A stretch of 64,000 nt of DNA from Sistotremastrum niveocremeum HHB9708 (Eukaryota; Basidiomycota; Agaricomycetes; Sistotremastrales; Sistotremastraceae), in assembly GCA_001630475.1 (NCBI GenBank), contig KV419422.1:372001-436000 (forward strand). The letters are read 5' to 3'. A program made the position numbers and the translations under genes. Below the pieces are notes generated by a model. It was not told where the DNA came from. It saw only the letters and a program-made list of their open reading frames with translations, and made no database searches. Positions 1-11,037 of this stretch are shown here, piece by piece; position 1 is the stretch's first letter; the number at the start of each line of letters is the position of its first letter.

Positions 1-1117
1 GGACGTTCTAGTGCCGTGGCTTTAGATACTTTGACGGGCATTGTTATCCAGTCGTCCTCTGAATGGTCTCCTGCTCCCACTCGAAGCTCGTAGTTCAAAG
101 CTGCAGAGTTGGTCTCTTTGGGAGTTGGTCGTGTAACGTCTTGCAGGGCTTGTGCACAAGTCCCAACAATCGCATCACAGCTTTCCGCGAAGGTAGACCA
201 GAATTTCTCATTGCGTCGCTGTAGACGGTTGAGTATGGGGCATTAGACATAGGAAGAACGGACCTTCTTTGCGCTCTTGTCTTCTTCTTTGAAGCCAAAC
301 TCTGCGTCGTCGAAGTCGACGCCACTAGAATATAACGAGATAAATCAAGAATTTAATGACCTATAGATCAGGGCTTACAGGATTGCAAGCTTGATCTCGA
401 GCTCCTTGATCTTCTCCGCAATTTCCTCCCAATCGTCTCCAATATGGCTTTCACCATCTGTGACTAGGACCATTTTGCGTGTCCAAGTTGCTTTTCGCCC
501 GAGGTATTGCGTTTGAGTCTCGATGCCAACGATTAATCCATCCGTAGCTTCAGTAACATTTTCAATTAAGAGAAGGAATCAATGAGTAGATAACGCTTAC
601 GGTCACCAGCAATAGAGGAAGGCTCTATTGCACTGATTTTGGCTAGTGTTCCAGCGTTTGGTTGGGCAATCGGGATATATTCCGTGACGTTCTCATAGCC
701 GCCGTTCCTATCGCTGACAAGATTCCGAGTTCCTGAGTTCTATAATCAGCATAATTGCGAACATCAGAAAAAAATGTGACTACCTTCGGTGCCGACCAAT
801 ATTACTCCGCATTGCTCTGTTTTTCGTCCATGAAAGATCTATCGAGGGCTCAGTCGATACTACGTCTTGTACAGCGCAAGGCAACACACCATATCTTGAA
901 TTTTATACATGACATATTGCAGGGCCCATTCAAGGTTCGTCATTTCCATTGACCTCGCTTCGTTATTAGGACCTGGTGGTAATTCCACAGTGCGTGTCTT
1001 GCCCATGGATGCCGAGACATCGATCACAAACATGGTCACAGAATACTGGAGACAAATTTGGTGAGTGTTTCGTTACACCGAGCAAAGGCCACTTACTCCT
1101 GCTCGTTCTGCAGGCAT
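1..1117 (-). CDS. KU80: Ku80, DNA end-binding subunit (N-terminal part, cut by window edge)
   Basis: Nuclear protein that pairs with Ku70 to bind broken DNA ends for non-homologous end joining and telomere upkeep. Read on the minus strand, exon 1 (1097-1117) encodes MPAERAG. Exon 2 (888 or 890 to about 1045) carries the vWA-like core with FVIDVSASMGK and ends YKIQDM. The next exon has FHGRKTEQCGVILVGTE, the Ku80-type strand order. Later exons contain KMVLVTDGESHIGDDW and VSKATALERP, after which the window ends, so the beta-barrel, arm and C-terminus lie outside. The vWA pattern fits Ku80 better than Ku70. It is divergently placed to the chromodomain gene at 1332, and the two share a 214-bp promoter. 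The start is the first ATG that splices in frame into the vWA core. Confidence 0.88.
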
Positions 1118-1331
1118 GATTGTCTTCAAAGAGTCAGCGGCTGTTACGGGCGTCTAACGGGTGCAAATAATGTCACGTAGACGCGTGACGTCACAGTATT
1201 GGCTTCTTGGGCGCTTGTCGACCACCTCTCTCGGAGTCTCGCGGCATGTTCGTTTTTCTGACCCCTGCAGCTTCATTTCATTCATTTTAATATCCCTACG
1301 CTCCCTGAACATCTCGACTGGGAAGCTTAAC
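1118..1331. promoter_or_regulatory. Bidirectional promoter with overlapping ACGCGT and TGACGTCA sites
   Basis: This 214-bp gap separates the start codons of KU80 (-) and the chromodomain gene (+). At 1181-1193 an ACGCGT box (1181-1186, the MluI cell-cycle box bound by MBF-type factors in yeasts) overlaps by one base the palindrome TGACGTCA (1186-1193, the CRE bound by ATF/CREB bZIP factors). ACGCGT alone is expected about 16 times by chance in a window this size, while TGACGTCA is expected about once. Binding in this organism is inferred. Confidence 0.4.
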
Positions 1332-2815
1332 ATGCCGGTTACCAGAACTCGCCCCTCTCACTCAGGTCAGCTCAAGAAATATTGTCTCAGTCAACGGTTG
1401 TCTTAACTCTTGACCGACCATTGCCATATAGAAAGAGTGTCTCCTCTGGAAAACAAGCAAGACGTATCGCGCAAGGTGTCCAGAAAAAGCGAAACGAATT
1501 TGGAGGGCCCCGAAATAATCGTATGCGGACAACGACTTCAATCAAGTCCCGTGTTCGACACGTTTTTCCGGTTCGCTGCTGAGCGCCAAGCGATCGACGA
1601 CCGTCGTCGTAGCGGTCAATCTGCTCCGTATGTGCCCCAAAGCAGGCATGAACAGCAACTTCTTATCATTCTATCAGGTGGACCGAGGATACAATCCTTC
1701 AGAACACGAAGTTCTGCAATGTCTTTCGAGTCCTGGACCGATTGACTCAATATATAATCCGAGAAGTCATCGAGAAAGACTCACAGATTGCTATCGACAT
1801 TCTGTTCCGGATCGTGTTGTTCAATACTTTCACAAAGATCGAAACCTATGAGTTGCTCCGACGCAAGTTTGGTCCGCTAACGTGGGCCAAGTACGACCAT
1901 AAAGCCTTTCTTGATACTCTTGAAAGAGCATATCGACGAGGGGATGCGTTATATACTGGAGCCTTCCAGAAACCGGCACCTCATTTGGGAAGTACGATGG
2001 CCTTTCACAACCACCTGGAACTGCTATATGTCATCATGAATGAGCTCCCCGCAGTGATCAGAGGAGCAAACTATCTCGTCGAGATCTACGAGTTCTTGGC
2101 CGCGCTCCCAGGAATGGGCCCATTCGCGGCGTATCAACTGTTGTTGAACCTCTCTTACGCGAAGTTCATGAACTTTCACGAGTCAGATTTCGTCGTCGCA
2201 GGACCGGGCGCGTTATCCGGCCTTTACAAAATGTTCGGAAACAGCTACTTGGAAGGCCAGAAGAAGGTCTCCCAGTTCAGCACCCATGTTATGCGGTGGA
2301 TGCAGGAGACTCAGCAACAGCATTTTGCGCGTCTGAACATCGAATTCAGCGGTCTCGGTCCCCAGAAACTTCCAATGCAACTTTGCGACATCGAACACAC
2401 CTTGTGTGAAGTCGATAAATATTCTCGGGTGGCGCATCCCCAAATCCTGGGATTGCAGAAACGGACTAGACTGAAGGCTGCCGGTTTCTCCTCCACCGGT
2501 CCTTTGCCTCCGTTATGTCTGCCAAAGGCATGGGCGCATCCCTCTCGCAAAATACCACGGATACGAGAGGAGCCGCCACACATTGAGCAGCGCTACGTTA
2601 TTTCGTCCATTCGGAAACACGAAGTGACTGAAGGAGGGAGGATAAAGCTCTTGGTGCACTGGCTAGGTTATGGTGAGAAAGACGATACGTGGGAGGATGC
2701 GCACAAACTGCGCCAAGATGCTCCCGAGACGGTTAACGAGTATGTTCAGGCCCATGGATTATATTTGGACGAGGGATCTCCTCTGAGTTCGCTGAGCTCG
2801 AACGCAGGAGAATGA
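1332..2815 (+). CDS. HMUDK/aGPT-type helical domain protein with C-terminal chromodomain
   Basis: Three exons (1332-1365, 1432-1627, 1678-2815) give about 455 residues with all junctions in frame. Residues around 45-80 read DTFFRFAAERQAIDDRR, then APWTEDTILQ and KFCNVFRVLDRLTQ. This is the signature of the helical domain described in phage 5-hydroxymethyl-dUMP DNA kinases and alpha-glutamyl/putrescinyl-thymine pyrophosphorylases (Pfam HMUDK_hel as I recall it), which process modified thymines in DNA. The central 200 residues are helical, with LPGMGPFAAYQLLLNL resembling a helix-hairpin-helix. The last 60 residues form a chromodomain (RYVISSIRKHEV, IKLLVHWLGYG, DTWEDAHKL). No P-loop kinase motif is present. 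A chromatin-targeted DNA-base enzyme or binder is inferred; substrate and activity are unknown. Divergent from KU80. Confidence 0.75.
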
Positions 2816-3212
2816 GGAGGAAAATTGGGAACATGTACATCACATGCATATGCTTGCATCTCATCTTGATATGACTTTCTTAATATTGTGGATTATATGT
2901 TGTCGGAGTACATTTATTTATGACTCGCTTTCAGGGTTTGGATCCCAGAACACACCGACCCTGTGACAGCGCGTGAACACGTAAATCAAACCAATAGAGG
3001 ATCTCCTCGTTTTGTAACAAGATCGAGTCCAGGCACAAGACGAAGTTGTTGCCGACATATTCATGGGTCACTGGCTCGGACAGATCAGAGAATCCAAATG
3101 ACCCGATGCATGTATATCATTAGAGGGAACCGATAATCCTGTATGCCTTGTACTCTAAGATGCTAAAATATGGGCTGTCTGTTTCTGCAACAACATCGCC
3201 CTACTCGCTTAA
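2816..3212. other. Convergent intergenic gap, no gene seen
   Basis: This 397-bp stretch lies between the ends of the chromodomain gene (+) and BRL1 (-). It is AT-richer than the flanking exons and has several TTTAT/AATATT runs that could serve polyadenylation. I see no open frame, repeat or RNA gene in it. Confidence 0.5.
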
Positions 3213-4627
3213 TTATTGAAGTTTTACGGCCTCGCCGTCAAGCATCTTTCGTCGCCTGCTGGGAGACTGTTCAAGCTCTCGAGCCTCAGATGGCCACCAG
3301 TCGCGGTGAGAAGGGATAGAGTAGGTTGGAGGAGGGTAGCCGAAGCCGGGGAAATGTTGTACCGCTGGCGGTGCGTGTTTTTGCAGGTGAGAATCGTGTT
3401 TAGAGCGGTAGAACGATAGTATCGCATTGATGAATAGGGTGAAGAATGAAACCGAAGACAAGGAGAAAATCTGCATAGCGATTAACATCGCATTCGCGAG
3501 CGACAGAAAATTTCCCTCACCAAAGCTTTCCAGCTGATAGGTTCGACGAAACTGTTGATGACCTCCGCAATAAGCTGAGCCCCCAGTTTGGTCCTTCCGA
3601 CAATGCTCGGATCACGAGCCATGCATGCTTCCCACTCTGCGCAACTCAGAATCAAGCCTGGCAGAGGATCGACACAATTGTTCGATTTATACGAAGTGGT
3701 GCAATGGGTGATTTCTTGTAGAATATCTAGACATCCATCAGCATTATTGGAGGGATACTACCCACTGATTAGTTAGTTTTACCTAGTGATTCCTCAGCAA
3801 TGCGGTACTGAACGTCGCGTTGCAGGGTAATGATGAAGTTGACTAGAAGATATAGGACAAGACCCAAGAGGGAGATGTTGAACGCGAATTGGGTGTATCT
3901 GAGTGAAAGAAAATTAACAAGAACAAATGGCATAGATTTGAGTCCACTCACTTCGCAAGAGTGTATGGTAAGTCCGAGGGATGTGGGGCGGGACCGGGCA
4001 AATTCAACGTATAGTGATTAGTATTTGAGGTCGATTTGACTGGCCGTCTGCGGCGAGACACCGAAGAATCGTCCTCGCTTTCCGTCTCCTCGTCCGTTTC
4101 TTCATCACCATCGCGTCTTCCTCTTCGCTGCTTTTCTCTAGCTGATCGCTTTCTGAAGACACGTCGAATCGCGCCTGTGGCAATAGGTCGACTCTTCTCG
4201 CTTTCTTCATCTCCAACAGGCTTGGGAGGACTGACTTCGCCCATTTGCACATCCTTGATCTCAGGGTGCTGGGCCAAAGGTGGGAAGGCTTGCGATGGCG
4301 TGAAGTTTGGAGGTGGTACCCAATGTTGTGCAGTCTTGACAGGCGTCATGGGGGAATTGAACAAGAATGGGACATTGTTATGCACACTTGAATGACCTGT
4401 TGGATGAAGCGTGTCTGGAGGCGGGAATATTGGGGTAGACGACGCCATCGTCGAAAGAGTCCCTGCACGGATCAGAACTCGCTTGGAACGAGATCAATTG
4501 GCTCACTTTTTCGACTCATTTCTGCAGCCTCTAGACCGCGTCTGAAAGGAGAGTCTGGTGGCAACTCCTGGCTTCGAGACGTAAACTCAAAGTCCATCGG
4601 AGCCTCTGTCGAGCGATACCTGCCCAT
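3213..4627 (-). CDS. BRL1: Brl1/Brr6-family nuclear envelope protein
   Basis: Integral protein of the nuclear envelope and ER that helps nuclear pore complexes insert and keeps membrane lipids in balance. Five exons (4627-4507, 4462-3952, 3898-3783, 3726-3521, 3470-3213) give 403 residues. The N-terminus carries APMDFEFTSRS, a motif shared by fungal members. A basic, acidic and serine-rich disordered region follows. Then comes the di-Cys domain between two membrane helices: NISLLGLVLYLLVNFI, the cysteines in THCTTSYKSNNCVDPLPG and LSCAEWEACMARDPS, then AEVINSFVEPISWK and a second helix FSLSSVSFFTLFINAIL. A shorter model beginning at 4448 misses the conserved N-terminal exon. The start codon is only 42 bp from that of ClpP on the other strand. 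Confidence 0.9.
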
Positions 4628-4669
4628 GGTCACGGTTATGGAGGGTCACGTGCTTGATTTTCTTTCCTC
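4628..4669. promoter_or_regulatory. 42-bp shared 5' region with TCACGTG E-box
   Basis: Only 42 bp separate the BRL1 start codon (-) from the ClpP start codon (+). The gap contains TCACGTG (4646-4652), an E-box of the type bound by bHLH factors. With so little room, the two transcripts must either overlap at their 5' ends or have almost no leader. The regulatory role of the box is inferred. Confidence 0.4.
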
Positions 4670-5841
4670 ATGTTGTCACAGTTCGCTCGTCGCTTCAGAC
4701 CCAACGTCGGTGCCCGACGACCTTTCAGCAACTGGATATCGCAAAATCAACACTCATGGAGCGCACCGACTGGAAGTTTAGTTCCCATTGTCATTGAGCA
4801 GACTGTAAGCTTCACTTTACTTCCGCGATGCGGTATTTCTGCTAAGTCTGTCACAGGGCAGAGGAGAAAGATCATATGACATCTTCTCAAGGTTACTTCG
4901 AGAAAGGGTGATAATGCTCTACGGTCCTGTATGTGATACAAGACCAGGATGTTACAGGCATTCTTGATCATTGAACTCTAGATTCGCGACACCGATTCGG
5001 CGTTGATTGTCTCTCAGCTACTCTTCCTCGAAGCTGAAGAAGCATCACGACCAATACATCTCTATATCAACTCTCCAGGTGGAAGCGTAACAGCTGGTCT
5101 GGCCATCTATGACACCGTACGTCGGTTACAAACGTGGCTGCCAAAGCTAAAGCAAGTGTAGATGCAGGTAGGCCTGTGAGATCAGTATTCGACGTGCAGA
5201 AAATTATATTCCCGCAGTACATTACTTCGCCAGTCCACACATATTGTGTCGGCCAAGCGTGTTCAATGGGTTCCCTATTACTTGCCGCAGGTGAGCAGTG
5301 CGGGATGTTCTAATTTGAGACCTCTGAATCGTGCTGTCAGGTGAAAAGGGAAAGCGAAGATGTCTTCCTCATTCAAGTATCATGATACACCGTTAGTCAC
5401 CGCGGAATCTTGTTCGTGCCGCAGCTGAAATATCGGTGTAGAACCGTCGGGTGGAGCCTCAGGGCAAGCTTCAGATATAGCGATCCACGCAAAAGAGATC
5501 CTTCGAGTACGAGAAGTAATGACGAGTCTTTATCAAAAACACTGTGCTGTTGAAGGCGAAAGTGTGGAAGCCGGATTAGCTCGCTTCGGTAAGATGAGCC
5601 CAATCTATCTTGTCCCGTGTACTCAAGGCTGTGACCAGAGAAAGCATTGGAACGTGACTACTTTCTAACAGGTATGTGCACTATTTTTCTCTAGATATGT
5701 CCTCGATCTTAAATCCTCGTAGCCCAAGAAGCTCTGGACTTTCGCATCGTGGATGCCATCTTGGAAAAGCGGCCAGAAGGCGAAGGGATAGGCAAATCGG
5801 ATGCACTCAAATCCAAAGAGCCATCACCCTCAATACCTTAA
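4670..5841 (+). CDS. CLPP: Mitochondrial ClpP peptidase
   Basis: Serine peptidase subunit that forms the double-ring chamber of the ClpXP protease in the mitochondrial matrix. Nine coding exons give 256 residues, close to family length. Residues 1-25 are basic, with a mitochondrial targeting look ([17 protein letters not shown]). The core follows: [29 protein letters not shown], the nucleophile Ser in [14 protein letters not shown], the catalytic His in [19 protein letters not shown], and the Asp in [16 protein letters not shown]. One internal exon is only 6 nt long (5162-5167), encoding the Met-Gln that joins AIYDT to YITSPV; every family member has this pair. Budding yeast lacks ClpP, while many filamentous fungi keep it. 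Confidence 0.9.
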
Positions 5842-6262
5842 CATGTCAATTTGCGAGTGATCTTTCTTATAAATCCACCCTATGCGAGTTGTGCAACTTG
5901 TGCCAGTCTGGTCTCACCAAACACGAGGCTGTGTACAAACAGATGTCAATATGGCGTCAACCTTGCGCTCACTAAATCCGGACCGGACGACGGCGAAGTT
6001 TTGGGACGCAGAATTTGCAGGGCATGTTGTCGAGGTCGTTGGCATGTTGCTAGAAAATAATTGTGGATGTATAGATAGGGAAATGCGAGGCTGCAGTTTA
6101 GGGGCCGTTCTGGTGTGTTCAACTCCGTCCGGGGGATGTCGGAGTTTGAAACGACCTGAGACTGATTTGTGGTGACCGCAAGGCCCCAGTTTCGTTCTCG
6201 CGACGCGACGGACGGCTACAGCTTCAAAGTCTAAATAGATCAACACTCCGTCGCCGTCCACC
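5842..6262 (+). promoter_or_regulatory. Upstream region of the SNF2-type gene
   Basis: This 421-bp stretch follows the ClpP stop and precedes the SNF2 start. Frames open on either strand are short and resemble no family I know. The last 90 bp are GC-rich with CGCGACGCGACGG-like sequence, and this is the likely core promoter and leader. No repeat or RNA gene is seen. Confidence 0.35.
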
Positions 6263-9200
6263 ATGGCGGCCCCGGATATTATGCACAACGGCCCTCAAGA
6301 TTTTGCAAAAATGGGCATGACCAAGGACAGAATGATGCAGATCTTCCAGGTATCTCGCCTTATCCCCTCTTTTCAAAACTATGGCTAAGTCCAATAAAGC
6401 GCGCTCGTGCGCTACAGCAGGCGGGCCACACTCCAGAGACGTCCGCAGAGCTCGCCCGCTACACCAAATTTATGCATGCCTTCCAGGCCCAGAGTACGTG
6501 TCCCCTTTCTCTACTTTCGTCCACGTTGTAACCATCACAGGTCGCGGGCAAGGTCAACCAGTTCCCGCCCCCGCCATCAATGGCTCTATAGATGGCCTCG
6601 CTGGCCACCAACCTCTCTTGAATGGCACAGCTCCCCACATCCCCAATGGCGCTGCGCCCTCTACCAATCCCCTCGATGGACCCATCCCACCCAATCAATA
6701 TCCTCCTTCACCACAATCACCTGTGGCATTCAGCTCAAGTCAAGCTGAAACTCTTCGTGCACAAATCGCCGCCTTCAAACACATTTCACGAGCGATGCCC
6801 ATCCCAGATATCATCAAACAAGCAGCTCTGGCTCCTACCTTCACCCTGCCAGAAGGCGAACTGCAAAACATTAATGGGAAGACCCAGAGCTCGCACGAGG
6901 ATGTCAAGACCGGTGGCACTGAGAACGGAGATGCCACAGAGGATGCGATGAAAACAGATGGTGACGACGCAAACGTCCCTCGAGGTCCATTCCTCGAAGA
7001 TCAACGTGATTCTGGATTCTGGCCCTACAATGCCTTCACGCATCCCAGCACCTTCTTCCAGCAGATTGAGCGCGATCCTCTTGCCTCTCTTCGTGGCCCA
7101 CGACTTCTCGTTCCATCGCTGATGCCAACTGGCCTCGACCCCCACCAAATAATTGCCGAGCGCAATCGTTTCATCGATGCTCGCATCCAGTATCGTATCG
7201 AAGAGCTTTCCAACCTCCCGAGCACGATAGGCGAAGGAGGTCTCGATGCTGCCGGCATCCCATCCAAGTTGAAGAACTCGGGAAATGACCAGGAAACTCA
7301 GGATGATCAGTCAAAGGCCGTCGATCGACCTAAGCACACGCATCCCGGAGTAAATGTGCATGGAAAGACTCGTGCCATGATTGAACTCAAGGCACTGAGT
7401 CTGCTCCACAAGCAGCGGGTCATGCGAGCTCAGGTGGTCGAAAGGTTGACTCATGGCGTACTTGTTCCTGTCGATCGTAAAGATCTTCGCAGATTCAGGA
7501 AGCCTACAATCCGAGATGCGAGACAGACGGAGCAGCTCGAAAGGAAACAGCGACAAGATCGCGAACGCCGAGCCAAACAGAAACATCTCGATTATCTGGC
7601 CGTCATCTGTCAGCATGGTCAAGAGAACGTGATTGGCTTTAAGCGCACTCAACAGAACAAGGCAATTGGCATAGGCAAACGGGTTCTGACGCTTCACAGT
7701 CAGACCGAGAAGGAAGAGCAGAAGAGGATCGAGCGGATCAGCAAAGAGCGTCTCAGAGCTCTCAGGGCAGACGATGAAGAGGCTTATCTCAAGCTCATCG
7801 ATACTGCTAAGGATACTCGAATCACCCATCTCCTCCAACAAACCGATCAGTATCTCGACTCCCTTGCTCAAGCCGTCATGGCTCAACAGGGCGAGGACAT
7901 GCAGCACCACGCTATCACCGACGTTGATGAGACGACATTCGGTGCCCAAAAGATGGCTGATGAGCAGGAAGATAAATCAAAGGTCGACTACTATGCGGTG
8001 GCTCACAGAATCACCGAAAAAGTCACGAAGCAGCCCTCACTCCTGGTCGGCGGTACGCTCAAAGATTACCAGCTCAAAGGTCTGCAGTGGATGGTCTCCC
8101 TTTATAACAATCGACTTAACGGCATTCTTGCTGACGAGATGGTACTTTTCCTCCATATGCACCGTGGTATTGTGTACTGACTTCTGGCTCAGGGTCTCGG
8201 CAAAACTATCCAAACTATTTCTCTGATCACGTTCCTTATCGAAGTCAAGCGCCAGCCGGGACCATATCTGGTCATCGTTCCCTTGTCTACGATGACTAAC
8301 TGGACTGGCGAGTTCATGAAATGGGCTCCCACGGTTCCTTTGATCTCCTACAAGGGTTCCCCTCCGGTTCGACGCCAACTGCAGGGTCAACTCCGCCACG
8401 GCCAATTCCAAGTCGTGTTGACCACCTATGAATATATTATCAAGGATCGTCCCGTTCTCGGAAAGATCAAGTGGCTTCATATGATTATAGGTAGGTTCTG
8501 ACGGGCATCCTCAGCGCAGATTGATTAATCCTTTGATAGACGAGGGTCATCGTATGAAGAACACTCAAAGTAAACTTTCTCAAACTCTGTCACAGTTCTA
8601 TCATTCCCGATATCGCCTTATTCTCACCGGAACACCGCTCCAAAACAATCTCCCGGAACTTTGGGCTTTGCTCAACTTCGTGCTTCCTAAGATTTTCGAT
8701 TCGGTCAAATCGTTTGATGAATGGTTCAACACGCCATTCGCTACGACTGGCGCCCAGGATCAAATGCGTCTGAACGAAGAAGAATCCCTCCTCGTCATCA
8801 AACGTCTCCACAAAGTCTTGCGACCTTTCTTGCTACGACGCTTGAAGAAAGACGTGGAAAGCGAACTTCCCGATAAGGTCGAGAAGGTGGTCAAGATCAA
8901 GATGAGCGCTCTGCAGTCGCAACTGTACAAGCAGATGAAGAAGTACAAGCAAATCGCCAGCGGACCAGCGGGGTATGTGTAGTCTTATGATCGCCTTCCA
9001 CCGTCTCATTTCATCTACAGCAAAGAGAAAGCTGTCAAAGGTCTCAACAACGAGCTTATGCAATTGCGCAAGATCTGCCAACATCCATTCTTGTTTAATA
9101 CTGTCGAAGACACTATCAGTCCGGGACCAAGCATCGATGACAGCATCATCCGGACGTCAGGCAAATTCGAGATGCTCTCGAAGATCCTTCCCAAATTCTT

Positions 9201-11037
9201 TGCGACTGGCCATCGTGTCCTTATCTTCTTCCAGATGACACTCGTGATGGACATTATGTCGGACTTTTTACGGAGTCGAGGGTGGGAATTCTTGCGCCTG
9301 GATGGTGGCACCAAGCCCGAGGAGCGTGCCGATTATGTCAAGATGTTCAATGATCCCGCTTCGAAGTATCAAGTGTTCATTCTCTCAACAAGAGCCGGTG
9401 GTCTCGGTCTGAATCTTCAAAGTGCCGATACCGTCATCATGTACGTCCGAACCTTCCGTCTCTTAGACCTGATCTCTAACGATGGCCCAGATTCGATTCT
9501 GATTGGAATCCGCACGCCGATCTTCAAGCTCAAGATCGTGCTCATCGTATCGGTCAGACCAAGGCTGTTCGTATTCTCCGATTCATCCAAGAGAAGAGCG
9601 TCGAAGAAGCCATGTTCGCTCGTGCCAGGTTCAAGTTGGGCATGGACGAAAAGGTCATCCAGGCTGGACGCTTTGACAATAGATCGACGCAGGAAGATTC
9701 CGATGAAATGCTGCGAGCTATCCTCGAGGCCGACCAGGAAGCTGATGAAACTGAGGAATCCGGTGACATGAACGACGATGAGATCAACGAGCTCATCGCT
9801 CGTAGTGACGAGGAAATCCGCTACTTCCGAGAGATGGACATCGAGCGGGAACGTGCTGCAGAGGAAAGATGGAGGGCCGCGGGTAATCGTGGTCCTCGTC
9901 CAGCACCTCTGATGCAGCTTGAAGAGCTTCCTCTTTGCTGGAGATCGGACAACGTTCTTGACGTCAAAGAAGATGAGGAGAAGATTGAAGGTCGTGGGGC
10001 TCGCAAGCGGAGAGAAGTGAACTATAATGACGGCTTGACCGACGAACAGTTTGCCTTGGTGCGTGAAACCACTGACCATGTACTGTGTTCTTCTCACTAA
10101 CTGTCTTCCTCAGGCCGTGGAAGAGGAGGAGGACCTAGACGAGTTGATGGAACGAAATCGTGAACGAAAGGAGAGACGAGCGCAGAACAAACTCATCAGA
10201 GAGCGTGACGACTCTGCTACCCCTGGCCCTGACGGAGACTACAAGGGCAAACGATCGAAAGGAAAAGGCCGAGCCCGCGACGACTATGAGGTTGGCATTA
10301 TTGGCAGCGTCAAGCGGAAGAGGGGCGGAAAGGATTCTGCCACGCCATCGATCAACGGGGATGCTGATGACTCTCGAGACGCGGTACGCAGCCCTTTCAT
10401 CTTCTTATCGGTGGAGGCTGAGCATGTTCTCAGAAACGTCGCAAGACGACAGCGAAAGTGCCTGCACCAGATCCACAGACTATGCAACGGATGAAAAAGA
10501 TTTTTACCGAAGTACATCAAGCAGTCCTTGCCTGCGTAGACGAAACGGGTAGAAAGCGTTGTGAACTATTTAAAGACCTCCCGGATAAGAAGGCAAGTGC
10601 TACGCCCGTGCCTATACTTTCAGACTAACCTCTCGCAATAGGATTATCCTGATTATTACACTGCCATCAAACAACCGATATCCATGAACCAAATCCGAAA
10701 ACGTGCATCCACCGGCACTTACAAGACTGTTCGCCAGTATCGTGATGATTGGGCATTAATGTTCAACAATGCACGGACGTACAACCAAGAAGGATCATGG
10801 GTCTATGTTGATGCTGAGGAGATGGAAAAAGTCTGCGATGAGGTCTTTAATAGACTAACGATCGGCTCTGGTCTTCCAGGTGCAGATAGCGGTGGCTTTG
10901 GCCAAGCAGCGTCTTCGCCCATCGAAGAAGAGCGGCCGCCAGCTCCTCGTTCCGCGCGAAGTTCTGCTCGGCCTACTAGACAGGTGGTGAGCAGCGACGA
11001 AGATGATAACCTTTCGGCCTATAGTGATGATGGATGA
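6263..11037 (+). CDS. SNF2: SWI/SNF-RSC catalytic ATPase (Snf2/Sth1/Brg1 type)
   Basis: Nuclear DNA translocase that slides and ejects nucleosomes. Ten exons give about 1,441 residues. Order: a short N-terminal QLQ-like segment ([18 protein letters not shown]), a low-complexity region, an HSA helix ([19 protein letters not shown]) that binds actin-related proteins, then the helicase. Helicase motifs seen: [91 protein letters not shown] and [12 protein letters not shown]. An acidic/basic SnAC-like linker follows, then a bromodomain with the acetyl-lysine Asn in MFNNARTYN. Intron 9 (10593-10641) begins with GC. No second Snf2/Sth1 paralogue lies in the window, so I cannot tell whether it serves SWI/SNF, RSC or both. 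Confidence 0.93.

Noticed and set aside
2930-2960. GGTTTGGATCCC resembling a tRNA B box
   Set aside because: It deviates from the GGTTCGANTCC consensus, has no A box at a fitting distance and does not fold as a cloverleaf.
5914-6288. Minus-strand frame of 124 codons before SNF2
   Set aside because: It overlaps the SNF2 start and has no motif or splice partner; more likely promoter sequence.
7311-7949. Minus-strand frame of 212 codons
   Set aside because: It lies wholly antisense to the HSA-to-helicase part of SNF2 and is a shadow of its codon bias; no family likeness.
9417-10097. Minus-strand frame of 226 codons
   Set aside because: Antisense to SNF2 motif VI and its acidic linker, without conserved motifs.
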